Shown: positions 42,351-51,071, counted from the stretch's first letter. The stretch is DNA of 64,000 bases from Cladocopium goreaui (GCA_947184155.2 CAMXCT020003668.1:47501-111500); one strand, 5' to 3'. Notes: generated by a model not told the origin, from the sequence alone. A program made the numbers and translations.

Positions 42351-42607
42351 CCAGTAACAAAATGTATACATGTCATGGTGGGGATCACACGAAGTAAAGT
42401 AATTTACTTTTTTTTTGCCGTGGGCTTTTCTATACAGGATGGGCTCCCCAGTGATGTTTGGTGGTTTATAAACCATTATAATTAACCCCCATTAACTAGT
42501 TAGGCTTTTTCATTGTATCTACCATAAACCATCGTCTTTTCGCCACTTTCTTGTTCGGCAACTGAACGCGAGCTCGACTGGGGGCCCATCGAGCTAGTTT
42601 GAATCAC

Positions 42608-42710
42608 CGGAGAGCGTTTTTTCCGGGCCACACAACGTCATGCGAACTCTGATCAAAGGAGGGTGGCAGCGTCAAATGTCGCAGTTCACTCGGCAGACCG
42701 TAGCCAGATC
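42608..42710 (-). CDS. LRR exon
   Basis: 103-bp minus-strand exon with clear borders: acceptor GCAGAAATTAG^G and donor CTCTCCG^GTGATT. It reads SGYGLPSELRHLTLPPSFDQ then SSHDVVWPGKNALR. LPSELRHLTLPPSFDQS is the LRR/FNIP-type repeat of this chain. GC-rich against AT-rich flanks. Upstream member of the chain that continues at 40434. Confidence 0.7.
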
Positions 42711-42857
42711 CTAATTTCTGCTCGAAGCCAGATCCTGGTTGCTTGATATAAAGCCGCCTTTAATCACCCCAAAAAAATGGAGATGTGGGCAATGAAAATT
42801 CAGTGAACAATTGGGAAAGTTTGGGAGCCCATACATTTTTTTATCATTTTTTTATCG

Positions 42858-43330
42858 ATCGATCGATCGATCTATCTATCCTATCTATCCTATCTATCCT
42901 ATCTATCCTATCTATCCTATCTATCCTATCTATCCTATCTATCCTATCTATCCTATCTATCCTATCTATCCTATCTATCCTATCTATCCTATCTATCCTA
43001 TCTATCCTATCTACCCTATCTACCCTATCTATCCTATCTATCCTATCTATCCTATCTATCCTATCTATCCTATCTATCCTATCTATCCTATCTACCCTAT
43101 CTATCCTATCTATCCTATCTATCCTATCTATCCTATCTATCCTATCTATCCTATCTATCTATCCTATCTATCTATCCTATCTATCTATCCTATCTATCTA
43201 ATCTATCTATCTATCTATCCTATCTATCTATCCTATCTATCTAATCTTATCTATCTAATCTTATCTATCTAATCTTATCTATCTATCTTATCTATCTATC
43301 TTATCTATCTATCTTATCTTATCTTATCTT
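42858..43330. repeat. 9-bp minisatellite (CTATCTATC)
   Basis: About 45 units of TATCTATCC, then TATCTATCTATCC and TATCT variants. The 9-bp unit gives stop-free Ile/Pro/Tyr/Ser frames that are artefacts. Confidence 0.95.
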
Positions 43331-43420
43331 ATCGTATCTTATCTTATCTTATCTATCTATCTATCTATCTCTAGGTCTGTCTGTCTGTCTGTCTGTCTAC
43401 CTATCTACCTGTCTATCTGC
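43331..43420. repeat. TATC / TGTC tetranucleotide repeat
   Basis: (TATCT), (ATCT)n then CTGTCTGTCTGTCTG, continuous with the 9-bp array. Confidence 0.9.
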
Positions 43421-43436
43421 AAGGTTGAAAACCGAA

Positions 43437-43680
43437 CTATTCTGCGAGACTTCTTCATTTTTCAAAGTTGACGACATCACAAACGCAGCAATTATGCGCG
43501 ACTTCCTCATTTTTCAAAGTTGACGACATCCAAATCGAAGCAATTCTGCGAGACTTCCTCAATTTTTGAACTTGAGAACATCCAAAACGAAGCAATTCTG
43601 CGAGACTTCTTCAATTTTTAAACTTGACAACATCAAAAACGAAGCAATTCTGCGTGACTTCCTTCAAAAATGGAAAGTTG
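43437..43680. repeat. 52-bp tandem repeat, about 4.5 units
   Basis: Each unit contains GCGAGACTTCTTCATTTTTC and AACGAAGCAATTCT. The ACTT landmark recurs at 43449, 43501, 43553, 43605 and 43657, exactly 52 bp apart. Confidence 0.92.
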
Positions 43681-43699
43681 AGTGCAGCGCTGACGGCCT

Positions 43700-44054
43700 C
43701 GTACCAATGCGTTGTGCGATTTTTCCACTCCACCTGTCGAAAGTACTGCGCCTGCCACGAAAAATAGATGCCAGGTCATACGAAGTGCTGCACCTGTCAC
43801 GCAAAATCATCTTAGGAAATCGACATATCTGATGCTCCAAAATGCAACCCCTCTAGGGAAATCAGCACCCTGACCTCCTAACATCTCTGATGAACATCTC
43901 TCTTGTACTGCGCCTGCCAGGCGAAATGCATCTTTGCAGATCCTCTTCAAATGTCCCACGCCTGCCATTTTTTTTTGGAAATGCTACAAAACCCTCACGT
44001 TTTGCTCACTTTTGACACGGTGCACAATCCCTTGCGCCTGCCACGCGAAACGAC
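43700..44054. repeat. Degenerate TGCGCCTGCCACGCGAAA repeats
   Basis: The words GCGCCTGCCACGAAAAAT, GCACCTGTCACGCAAAATCAT, GCGCCTGCCAGGCGAAATGCAT and GCGCCTGCCACGCGAAACGACAT recur at irregular spacing, leading into the 94-bp array. Confidence 0.6.
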
Positions 44055-44520
44055 ATCTGAACCTCCAAAAGTGGTCCGAGCACGTGGTGTTTTTCACATT
44101 TTGACTTCGAAATGTGCTTCGCACCACAACGGCGTGCACTTTTTCGACATCTCAAGTGCCAAAAGTGGTCCGCACCTGGTGTGTTTTGTGCATTTTGACT
44201 TGGAAATGTGCTTCGCGCCACAACGGCGTGCACTTTTTCGACATCTCAACTTCCAAAAGTGGTCCGAACCTGGTGTGTTTTGTGCATTTTGACTTGGAAA
44301 TGTGCTTCGCGCCACAACGGCGTGCACTTTTTCGACATCTTAAGTGCCAAAAGTGGTCCGCACCTGGTGTGTTTTGTGCATTTTGACTTGGAAATGTGCT
44401 TCGCGCCACAACGGTGTGCACTTTTTCAACATCTCAACTTCCAAAAGTGGTCCGAACGTGGTGTGTTTTGTACATTTTGACTTGGAAATGTGCTTCGCGC
44501 CACAACGGCGTGCAATTTTT
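44055..44520. repeat. 94-bp tandem repeat, about five units
   Basis: The landmark GTGGTCCG recurs at 44071, 44165 and 44259 with a 94-bp step. Units contain GACTTGGAAATGTGCTTCGC and ACGGCGTGCACTTTTTCGAC. Both strands are open through the array (LVCFVHFDLEMCF plus; HAVVARSTFPSQNAQ minus). 94 is not a multiple of three, so these are likely artefacts. Confidence 0.93.
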
Positions 44521-44825
44521 CATCTCTCCTCTGGCCAGCTGGCTCCGCACCCGCCGCTTTAGCGAGCCTACTTTTTGACCCTCCGGAGCCACAAATCATT
44601 GGAAAAACACCGTGTTTAGCGACTTTCCTGCCTTTTCGCGCATCTCCATCTTCTTGGGAGTCCAGGCAGTCCATACAAAAAAAGGGCCGTCCATGACACC
44701 ATGAGGGCCTCGGAACTCAGGTCCACTGGATTCAGAAAACTAAGTGCGGGGAAAACGGCGGCGCCACGTGGCGCCACGTCGGTTTACAGCTTGGCTGGCT
44801 ATGGCCAACTAAGGTTTATCTGGCT
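44521..44825. other. GC-richer DNA of uncertain coding status
   Basis: Open stretches on both strands (minus: MDCLDSQEDGDARKGRKVAK). GCGCCACGTGGCGCCACGTC at 44762 is a tandem palindrome. No splice borders or families. Confidence 0.35.
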
Positions 44826-44897
44826 TGTTAATGTATGATGATATCCATTCAAATGGTGCTTAATAAATGGTTAATATCTACTAATTCCATCTAATAT

Positions 44898-45018
44898 CTG
44901 GCTGGTGGTTTCAACCTACCCCGCTGAAAAATATGGACTTCGTCAGTTGGGATGATGAATCATTCCCAATATGATGGGAAAGTCATATAAAAGTCCATGG
45001 TTCCAAACCATCAACCAG
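44898..45018. mobile_element. Family-2 element with upstream extension
   Basis: CTGGCTGGTGGTTTCAACCT to GGTTCCAAACCATCAACCAG. The preceding 70 bp match the extension at 6548 and 40875. Confidence 0.8.
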
Positions 45019-45149
45019 TTTATGTTAGATAACTCATACCATTCATAAAAAATCCTGCGAATACGCCACAATTCACAATTCATTTGAATCTAAGTTTTTT
45101 TTCCATATGTTTTCCTTCTTCAAAGGAAACTCCTTAATCTAAGAAGGGG

Positions 45150-45345
45150 TTTTAATACATTTGAATCCTCTTTCATTTGATTATTCTTTTTCTTCTCTCC
45201 TTCCTCCCCTCCTTCCCTCATTGGTTTCCTTCTCTTTCCTGCTTCCTTTCCTTTCTGCCTTTCCTTTGTTCTTTCTATCAGTGTGTCTTTCGTTCTTTCC
45301 TTCTCTTTTGCATCCTTTTTCCTCTTAATTGGGGCAAACCGATGC
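45150..45345. repeat. Pyrimidine-rich (TTCCTTCTCTTTCC) tract
   Basis: CT-rich simple sequence on the plus strand. The minus frame gives a Lys/Glu/Arg-rich open frame that is likely an artefact. Confidence 0.7.
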
Positions 45346-45595
45346 CGCAAACCTACCATCAACATGGTCATGGAATGGGGCACTGTGTCCCAAGAGGCAG
45401 CTGCCATGGCAACAAAACCACTGACCAAGTGAAAGTAGATTCTGTTAGATCCCGGACCGAACTATAGATATATCCAATGATATCCACCATGAAACCAATC
45501 GCTAGCCATGTTAGAAAGCAACAGAGACCTATCACATCTATTAAGATTAGTGCTTAAATTCCTAAGTTTGGGTTTGGGTTGATTATGTCAAACTT

Positions 45596-45781
45596 ATGGT
45601 TACTTACCTATCTAGGGCCCTGCAACCCCAATTGGCAGCTGGCTTGTTGAGCCGAGAATCCCATCAGAGTCAAACTATGAAGCAAGGGCGGAAGCCGTGG
45701 AAGCTTCCTAAACAAAAGCCATGGAAGTCTCTGGCTCTGGCAATGGTTATTGCCATCGAAAATATGGCTGGATTCTTATGA
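45596..45781 (+). CDS. Short open frame of uncertain reality
   Basis: Reads SRALQPQLAAGLLSRESHQS..., KQGRKPWKLPKQKPWKSLAL, with stop TGA. GC-richer than the flanks. No splice site or family evidence. Confidence 0.25.
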   Translation: MVTYLSRALQPQLAAGLLSRESHQSQTMKQGRKPWKLPKQKPWKSLALAMVIAIENMAGFL

Positions 45782-45961
45782 TTCTTGGTAAACAATGATG
45801 GTAAACACCAAAAAAACATGGGAATTTCGCAACATGCCGGACCCCACAATTATTATGGTTTCCCCATTCATGACGGATTTTGGGATGATGGACTTGGGGT
45901 CTCCCATTTGAACAGCAAATCCACAGGGTTGGTGTATTCTGAATGATGGGTGAATGAGAAT

Positions 45962-46062
45962 TCCAGGATCCGAAAATGGAGGTACTGTACCATATTTGAG
46001 GCCATATTTTAGGGGTATATCCCCTTTTATAGGCCTTATATGTGGTAGGTACCTCCAATCAA
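45962..46062. mobile_element. Family-5 element, inverted relative to 505-613
   Basis: GGATCCGAAAATGGAGGTACT to CTTATATGTGGTAGGTACCTCC. Both ends carry GGAGGTAC. Confidence 0.65.
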
Positions 46063-46169
46063 TCAATTCCTGAAATGACCATTGAATGGGTGAAGGTTGG
46101 GTACTCAACGAAGTCGTTCGAAGTCTTGGCCTGAGGGTAAGCATCAACTTGGAATAGTTTTATTGGGGA

Positions 46170-46400
46170 TTACACTATTGGGGTAAATATATGGATATAC
46201 ACTGGAGTAAATGATAACACTGTATTGGGGTAAATGATATTAATAGTCCACTTCGTATATCGTAGTATGTATATCACTATGATTCACTAATCTATTGGGG
46301 ATATTCACTGATATACACTGTATTGGGGTAAGTTTTTTTTGTGGATACCCCCAATAGATTAGTGAATCATAGTGAATCACTACTGTTGTGAAGCCGACAC
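46170..46400. repeat. Loose ATTGGGGTAAATGATA repeats
   Basis: TATTGGGGTAAATATATGG, GGAGTAAATGATAAC and TATTGGGGTAAATGATATT, ending in an inverted ATTCACTAATCTATTGGGG / CCCCCAATAGATTAGTGAAT pair at 46282 and 46349. Confidence 0.6.
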
Positions 46401-46411
46401 CTCTTTTTTAA

Positions 46412-46568
46412 GCACTTGAGCCATTAAAAATACCCCTATCCCATCTCATTATACTAGTTGGTTGAAAACGGTTTCCCATTCCTACGGGTTATCATAATCC
46501 CCAGTAAACCAGGTAGTATAATCCCCTATAGCAATCAATTAACTAGGGTATTTTTAATGGCTCACTTG
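46412..46568. mobile_element. Family-10 palindromic element, intact copy
   Basis: Arms CTTGAGCCATTAAAAATACCC and GGGTATTTTTAATGGCTCAC. It contains the uninterrupted order of words found split at 8066-9600, and so serves as the empty-site reference for the cassette insertion. Confidence 0.75.
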
Positions 46569-46573
46569 GGCCA

Positions 46574-46699
46574 GAGTCGATTGTGATGATGGATTTCGAT
46601 GACACACCTCTGCCGCTGATCCTCATTGCTGGATCAGCGAAGGTCCCCCTTGACGCGGGGTTGAAATTTCCCGCCGGTGTCAACGAGGAACATGGATGA
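46574..46699 (+). CDS. Exon-like island open on both strands
   Basis: Plus strand: SIVMMDFDDTPLPLILIAGS then AKVPLDAGLKFPAGVNEEHG and TGA. Minus strand: SSLTPAGNFNPASRGTFADP then AMRISGRGVSSKSIITIDSG. Both look like protein. Plus has a GGCCAGAG^ acceptor candidate. The exon call is reasonable and the strand is not decided. Neither peptide is recognised. Confidence 0.35.
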   Translation, partial: ESIVMMDFDDTPLPLILIAGSAKVPLDAGLKFPAGVNEEHG

Positions 46700-46818
46700 A
46701 ATATATGGTTTTTACCGTTAATATATGGTTATTATATGATGGTTAATATATGGTTAATAGATGGTTAATATATGGTTATTATAGGGTTATTATACAGTTA
46801 ATGATGGTTAATAATAAT

Positions 46819-46925
46819 CTGGTTTGTGGTGCAATAACCCTCTTGAAAAACATTAAGTCAATGGGAAGGATGACATCCCATATATGAAATGGACAATAAA
46901 AGTCATGTTTGAAACCACCAACCAG
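46819..46925. mobile_element. Family-2 element abutting a transmembrane-type exon
   Basis: CTGGTTTGTGGTGCAATAAC to GTTTGAAACCACCAACCAG. Read on the minus strand its end supplies ATCTG^GTTGGTGG, the donor of the exon at 46923-47003. Confidence 0.8.
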
Positions 46926-47003
46926 ATAGGAACTGGCTGGCACCAAACAGGAGGATCCAGAAGGTGAGCAGAAATATCACCAGAGGGACTGGTCCAACTG
47001 TCC
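46923..47003 (-). CDS. Exon encoding a hydrophobic (transmembrane-like) segment
   Basis: Minus-strand exon with CAACCAATTTTTGCAG^G, an excellent acceptor, and donor CTATCTG^GTTGG given by a family-2 element. It reads TVGPVPLVIFLLTFWILLFG then ASQFLS, about 20 hydrophobic residues in a row, a good membrane helix. A second minus frame is open over the same bases and further upstream (SGFLLHKIGEYHNPRGIQAK...), so the phase is not certain. Parent gene unknown. Confidence 0.45.
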
Positions 47004-47167
47004 CTGCAAAAATTGGTTGATGGGGCCTTTGCTTGGATTCCCCGTGGATTGTGATATTCCCCAATCTTGTGTAGTAAAAATCCACTATCATGGAAAACAT
47101 CTAGGGTTGATTTAAGCCACTGCTCACTTGGGGAAAGGAAACCCCCTGGCCGAACCATCCATGTCAT

Positions 47168-47232
47168 CCATTTTCTTGACCCGTGACCGAAACGATTGGC
47201 ACCACCAAAGTTAAGTCAAGAAAATGGATTGA
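47168..47232. repeat. Inverted repeat ATCCATTTTCTTGAC
   Basis: ATCCATTTTCTTGAC at 47168 and GTCAAGAAAATGGAT near 47216, with a 34-nt loop. Perfect 15-bp stem. Confidence 0.75.
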
Positions 47233-47263
47233 GAAACTATGAAGGACTTCAATGACAAACTAT

Positions 47264-47320
47264 GAAGGACTTCAATGAGAAACCATCCATTTTCAGCCAA
47301 GTTTCTCATTGAAGTCCTTC
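47264..47320. repeat. 20-bp perfect hairpin overlapping an LRR exon
   Basis: GAAGGACTTCAATGAGAAAC (47264-47283) and its exact complement (47301-47320) with a 17-nt loop. The right arm encodes KDFNEK of the LRR exon on the minus strand. A second direct copy of the left arm precedes it with one change. Confidence 0.85.
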
Positions 47321-47426
47321 AAGGTTAACGATTGCAGGCTGCTGGGAAGACCCTGTAACTGCCGAGATGATGTGATGCCGCAGATGTACGTCATCCAACA
47401 TAAATCGAGGTGGCCCCACTTCGTTC
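47297..47426 (-). CDS. LRR exon
   Basis: Acceptor TGCCCGAG^GA. The minus strand reads TKWGHLDLCWMTYICGITSS then RQLQGLPSSLQSLTLKDFNE and KLG before a TGA. LQGLPSSLQSLTLKDFNEKL is the clearest LRR/FNIP-type unit in the window. The second frame is also open but has no motif. The 3' end turns back on itself in a 20-bp hairpin, so the true donor may have been lost to rearrangement. Confidence 0.6.
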
Positions 47427-47537
47427 CTCGGGCAGTGACCGGTTAAAACACTCCACTGCTCCAACATAGATCCCAACAACTCCTTTCACCTGTTCAAAGC
47501 ACCAGCAAAAGTAAATTTACACTCAAATCGAACTAGT

Positions 47538-47644
47538 TACCCTCTGGTAAACATACAAAAAACTATGGAAAATCACAATTTTTAATGGGAAAACTCACTA
47601 TAAATGGCAGTTTTTCAATAGCTATGTTAGTTTACCAGAGGGTA
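47538..47644. mobile_element. Family-1 element with mismatched arms
   Basis: Left ACATACAAAAAACTATGG, right AGCTATGTTAGTTTACC. Outer ends TACCCTCTGGTAAAC / GTTTACCAGAGGGTA are perfect. Reverse core. Confidence 0.9.
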
Positions 47645-47746
47645 AATGGTTCTGTAACCATAGCTGCAGTTAAATTAGATCCCAACTTGTGGAGCTTAGA
47701 ATCCCATAGTGATACAAAATCCAAACAACCCCTGGCCACCCCCAAG

Positions 47747-47858
47747 TACCCTCTGGTAAACATACAAAAAGCTATTGAAAATTGCCATTCATAATGGATT
47801 TACTCATTAATAGCATGGTGATTTCCCATCGTTTCTTGTATGTTTGCCATGTCGGGTA
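47747..47858. mobile_element. Family-1 element, right end mutated
   Basis: TACCCTCTGGTAAACATACAA to TCTTGTATGTTTGCCATGTCGGGTA. Forward core. Confidence 0.8.
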
Positions 47859-48360
47859 TCCATCATAAACCCATCACCCTCGTGACCCTAAAAATCCCAG
47901 GTTCCCAAGCCTTTGAGACATCTCCAGGCTTGGTAAACCTTGTCACAAGGAACCTCTTCCCCTTGCAACGCCATGGCGAAAAAAGGCGAAACGCCAATTG
48001 GATCGCAAGGATAGGAAGGATGAAAAGGCGGCCTTTGCGTGGGATTCCATGTTAGAAGCGCCTTCATTATATATATATACACATACACATACATAATAAT
48101 TATGTGTATATATGTATTAGATGTGTATATTCAGTAGGGTTGTAACTATATCTATTTATGGGCTCATCACTTGCGAACTAGGTTGCACATCCAGCCATTA
48201 GCTGTGTCTGGCAATGTTTATTGGCTATCTCCCGGGCTGGGTGGCCACTACTTGGGGGTGGCCAGGGGTTATTTTTGTGGGGATAAATATGGGATTCCAA
48301 CCTCCAAAAGTTTGTTTTTTAAGCCTATAACTATGGATATAATATGTTTTGATCTACTTA

Positions 48361-48443
48361 CTAGTGGAAGTGCACCCCAAATACAATTCTTCCAAATCCT
48401 CCAAACCATAGAGCCATCCGCCACAAAAAAACTCAGTTGCCAT
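48361..48443 (-). CDS. LRR exon, most upstream of the chain
   Basis: Acceptor AAGGGTGCAG^ATG. The minus strand reads MATEFFCGGWLYGLEDLEEL then YLGCTST. LEDLEELYLGC is an LRR core. The possible donor ACTAG^TAAGTA is non-canonical as written. It is the farthest 5' LRR exon I can find; no obvious start exon was located. Confidence 0.55.
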
Positions 48444-48555
48444 CTGCACCCTTAAAGACTTCAGCTGACTTTGTAGCTAGCTTCTTGGATGTCGAGTTTG
48501 TAGCTTAGGACCTAAAACATATAATTGTGCACCTGGGTTAGAGTAACAATGGTTC

Positions 48556-48750
48556 ATGGTGGTTGTGAACCACTTATTGTCTGGGCTGCCAAGATGGGTT
48601 GCTGGTATGATTGAAAGCTCTCCGGGGCTGTCAGAGATCTATCTGGTCTCTGAGCCTCGAAGCTTGCGAAGCGAAGCTTGCAGAGTCACGCAAGGTACAG
48701 CAGGTCGTTCAGGAAAACTCCGTAACAGTAGTATCACTGGATTGGTTTAA
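48556..48750 (+). CDS. Open frame of doubtful coding status
   Basis: GC-richer stretch containing AAGCTTGCGAAGCGAAGCTTG, a palindrome, with two overlapping plus frames open. Ends at a GGTTTAAGGGAAAATC repeat also seen at 48936 and 54311. Confidence 0.25.
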   Translation: MVVVNHLLSGLPRWVAGMIESSPGLSEIYLVSEPRSLRSEACRVTQGTAGRSGKLRNSSITGLV

Positions 48751-48869
48751 GGGAAAATCTACAGGAAACCATGGTTTTTACCATCAAATATAGGGGTTTC
48801 CTGTAAATTTTCCCATCATCCAATTCTATGATAGTAATGATCACCTATCTTGAGGCACTATGTACAGAT

Positions 48870-49099
48870 AGGGGATTGAAATCAGGCTCTAAAAGGCATC
48901 GAAATATCAAAAATTCCGTGTTTGTTTCCCAGTATTGGTTTAAGGGCAACAAGTTACGGGACCATCTGCTGAATGTCAGATTTCTTGGCAATTTAAATCT
49001 CAATGTTTCTACCACATTGATGATGGGGTTTGTGCAAGCCACAATCTGATCATCCACATGAGAATTCTGGGCCAACATACTAACCTTGCCATTCATCAA
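48870..49099 (-). CDS. Exon-like frame starting at a family-1 element
   Basis: On the minus strand the family-1 right terminus TTACCAG^AGGGTA is followed without break by an open frame: NLMNGKVSMLAQNSHVDDQI..., NPIINVVETLRFKLPRNLTF. About 70 codons, protein-like, no family recognised. The donor was not fixed. The contact with the element's CAG end supports family 1 as a source of acceptors. Confidence 0.4.
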
Positions 49100-49101
49100 A
49101 T

Positions 49102-49205
49102 TACCCTCTGGTAATTTAACATGGCTATTGAAAATTGCAATTTATAGTTGTTTTACCCATTCAAAATGGTGATTTTCCGTAGCTATGTTAGTTTACCAGA
49201 GGGTA
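49102..49205. mobile_element. Family-1 element
   Basis: TACCCTCTGGTAATTTAACAT to GTTAGTTTACCAGAGGGTA. A TAATTTAAC arm joined to a TTAGTTTAC arm. Confidence 0.9.
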
Positions 49206-49481
49206 AGGCATATATTGATGGTGAGTTTGCAAATCAAAGCAAACTTTTGCCCCTATGTCTGAAGCTGACCCCCAGCTTAAACTAACTAATCTTCAGCAGT
49301 TGCAAAGCACCAACTGAGGATGGGGGATGGACATACCCCAAAGCTACCAGGAAAATCTGGCGTTCACCTAATAAGGAAATCAAGAAACATCGTTCACCCA
49401 TGATTGTGGGGATGATAAATAATGATGCAACCGGGGATACTTACAACTTACAACCCTGAAATTCCACCCAACCTTGCCCCA

Positions 49482-49535
49482 TATATATATATGTAGGTAT
49501 GTATATATATATATATATGTATATGTATATGTATA
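49482..49535. repeat. TA/TATG microsatellite
   Basis: ATATATATATGTAGGTATGT and (TATATG)n. Confidence 0.85.
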
Positions 49536-49695
49536 TCAGGATCATTTTTTAATGCAGAACCCGCAGAGCCAAAGAATAACTCACCAAACTGACTGATCCA
49601 CCATATTGGTGCCATGGTCATCGTCATGTCATGATGGGCATCAAAAATCCATCTGTTGATTATTGACCATCCTTCACAGGGCTGAACAGTTCACA

Positions 49696-49804
49696 TGGTA
49701 AACATACAAAAAACATCAAAAAAACATTACCATGCTATTAATGGGTAAATGAACGATTTCTATGGTCCATTTTCCATAGCTGTGTAACAAATTACCAGAG
49801 GGTA
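49696..49804. mobile_element. Family-1 element, left end eroded
   Basis: CATGGTAAACATACAAAAAAC to ACAAATTACCAGAGGGTA. Confidence 0.75.
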
Positions 49805-49907
49805 GATATTATTAGATCCCATTCAATCCCATAAAATCCCATTAAATCTCATTGAACATCCCATAAAATCCCATAAAATCCTGGTAAATCACCAAGCAAC
49901 AACTCAC

Positions 49908-49978
49908 ACTGGTGCATGCCGACATCACGGTGGTGTAGCTGTACAAGTCAGCCGTCAAGCTGTAGGACGGCATCCTGC
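49908..49978 (-). CDS. PPR exon
   Basis: 71-bp GC-rich minus-strand exon: acceptor TCGGGGAG^GC, donor CACCAGT^GTGAGT. It reads RMPSYSLTADLYSYTTVMSA then CTS. The TADLYSYTTVMSAC run is the first helix of a PPR motif (D-x-Y-S/T-Y-T/N-x-V/L-I/M-S-A-C). RNA-binding repeat protein, probably organellar by family habit. Downstream member of the 62.1-49.9 kb PPR series. Confidence 0.65.
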
Positions 49979-50017
49979 CTCCCCGAGTTGAAGATAGCCA
50001 TGAGATCATCATCATAC

Positions 50018-50120
50018 CATCTGGTTATGACTAACAGTAGTAACACATTATAACAATAGTCTATAGTTACTATAGTTCTAAGGGTTAAGCAACATTAAAT
50101 CATCAATTTTCTATCTGGTG
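50018..50120. mobile_element. Solo family-1 left half
   Basis: TACCATCTGGTTATGACTAAC then unrelated sequence. No right end within 150 bp. Confidence 0.6.
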
Positions 50121-50152
50121 TCAACCAAGGTTTAATGGAATGTAATGGGATT

Positions 50153-50259
50153 TGCCATCTGGTTATTTAACATGGCCATGGAGAATCCCCATTTTTAATA
50201 GGGACACCATCTATAAATGGGCCATCTACACCATGGCTATGTTAAATAACCAGAGGGTA
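50153..50259. mobile_element. Family-1 element within a duplicated block
   Basis: TGCCATCTGGTTATTTAAC to GTTAAATAACCAGAGGGTA. Element and flanks are repeated at 53173-53360, including CACCATCTATAAATGGGCCA. Confidence 0.85.
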
Positions 50260-50288
50260 ATGGGATGTAGTGAAATTGAATGATATCT

Positions 50289-50518
50289 ACCCTCTCCTAA
50301 TGACTAACATAGCCATGGAAAATCCCGTCATAAATGGAGGTTTCTAGCTGGGAACAATCATCTATTTCTATGGGCAATGGATTCCATTTTCCATGATATC
50401 ATCATATGCCCTCCAATAAACTAACAGCTTGTTATTGAACATGGCCCATTTAGTTCGTTGATTTAGCTATTAAAAAAGGTGATTTTCCATAGCAAATTGT
50501 TAGTTTACCAGCGGGTAA
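50289..50518. mobile_element. Degenerate family-1 sequences (two adjacent)
   Basis: TACCCTCTCCTAATGACTAAC at 50292 with no clean right end, then ATAAACTAACAGCTTGTTATTG to AAATTGTTAGTTTACCAGCGGGTA (50410-50518). Confidence 0.65.
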
Positions 50519-50792
50519 TGTGTTTTTTTCCTGCGACAACCATGTTTTCATGTTTCGGCATCACAAATGGCTTCCACCATCAAATTTTAGAGCTTTATCC
50601 AAGTAAAACATCTGGGACGAAGTCCATGTAGAGGTTAGTTACATAGACCGGACATAGATTGGGTACCTCCAATTTAGGTACCTGAATTTTCCCTTGGCTG
50701 AATCTTGTTGTGTGACCAAAATATGGATTCGGGATTCGGAATATCTAACGCAAATGCACAACAACCTGTGACCCCACCTCTATGGAACACTT

Positions 50793-50909
50793 GGGAGTTT
50801 CCATAAATGGGGATACCCCAATAGCATCCAATAGCTATATGGTTTATAATGGAAAATCATCCCATTAAAATGGATGACTTAGGGGTACCCCCATTTTAGG
50901 AAATACTCA
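50793..50909. mobile_element. Family-3 element
   Basis: GGGAGTTTCCATAAATGGGG to AGGGGTACCCCCATTTTAGG. Centre ATGGTTTATAATGGAAAATC. Confidence 0.75.
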
Positions 50910-51071
50910 TTTATCAAACTACATGAACCGACTGATGAACCCTTATTTTTGCTCAAGTCTTTTTAATACATGGAATGCAAAACTCACAATTTCTGGAATC
51001 ATGGCCAATCTATGCCAATCTTAGATAAGCTTCACAAAAAAAAACACCACTCTAACTGACCAAACCAAGAT

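Larger units (their letters stand above)
41602..42416 (+). mobile_element. Dispersed double-minisatellite cassette, copy 2
   Basis: Same ends and order as copy 1 (8340-9567), from TTCCCCACCTGCCAGGTGAG to GTCATGGTGGGGATCACACG, AAGTAAAGTAA and a T9 run. Shorter because both arrays hold fewer units (41-bp array 41795-41990; 24-bp array 41991-42350). Non-repeat parts are highly similar between the copies, while the flanks are unrelated. Confidence 0.8.

Noticed and set aside
42785..43272. Plus-strand frames of 138 and 153 codons (YPIYPIYPI, LSILSILS)
   Set aside because: Artefact of a 9-bp repeat lacking stops.
44006..44421. Minus-strand frames HAVVARSTFPSQNAQNTPG
   Set aside because: 94-bp tandem repeat translated; period not a multiple of three.
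45120..45428. Lys/Glu-rich minus-strand protein
   Set aside because: Antisense of a pyrimidine-rich simple tract; composition explains it.
46405..46435. Possible dinoflagellate spliced-leader relic (complement of ...AATGGCTCAAG)
   Set aside because: Only about nine bases match the end of the leader, and they belong to the family-10 inverted repeat.
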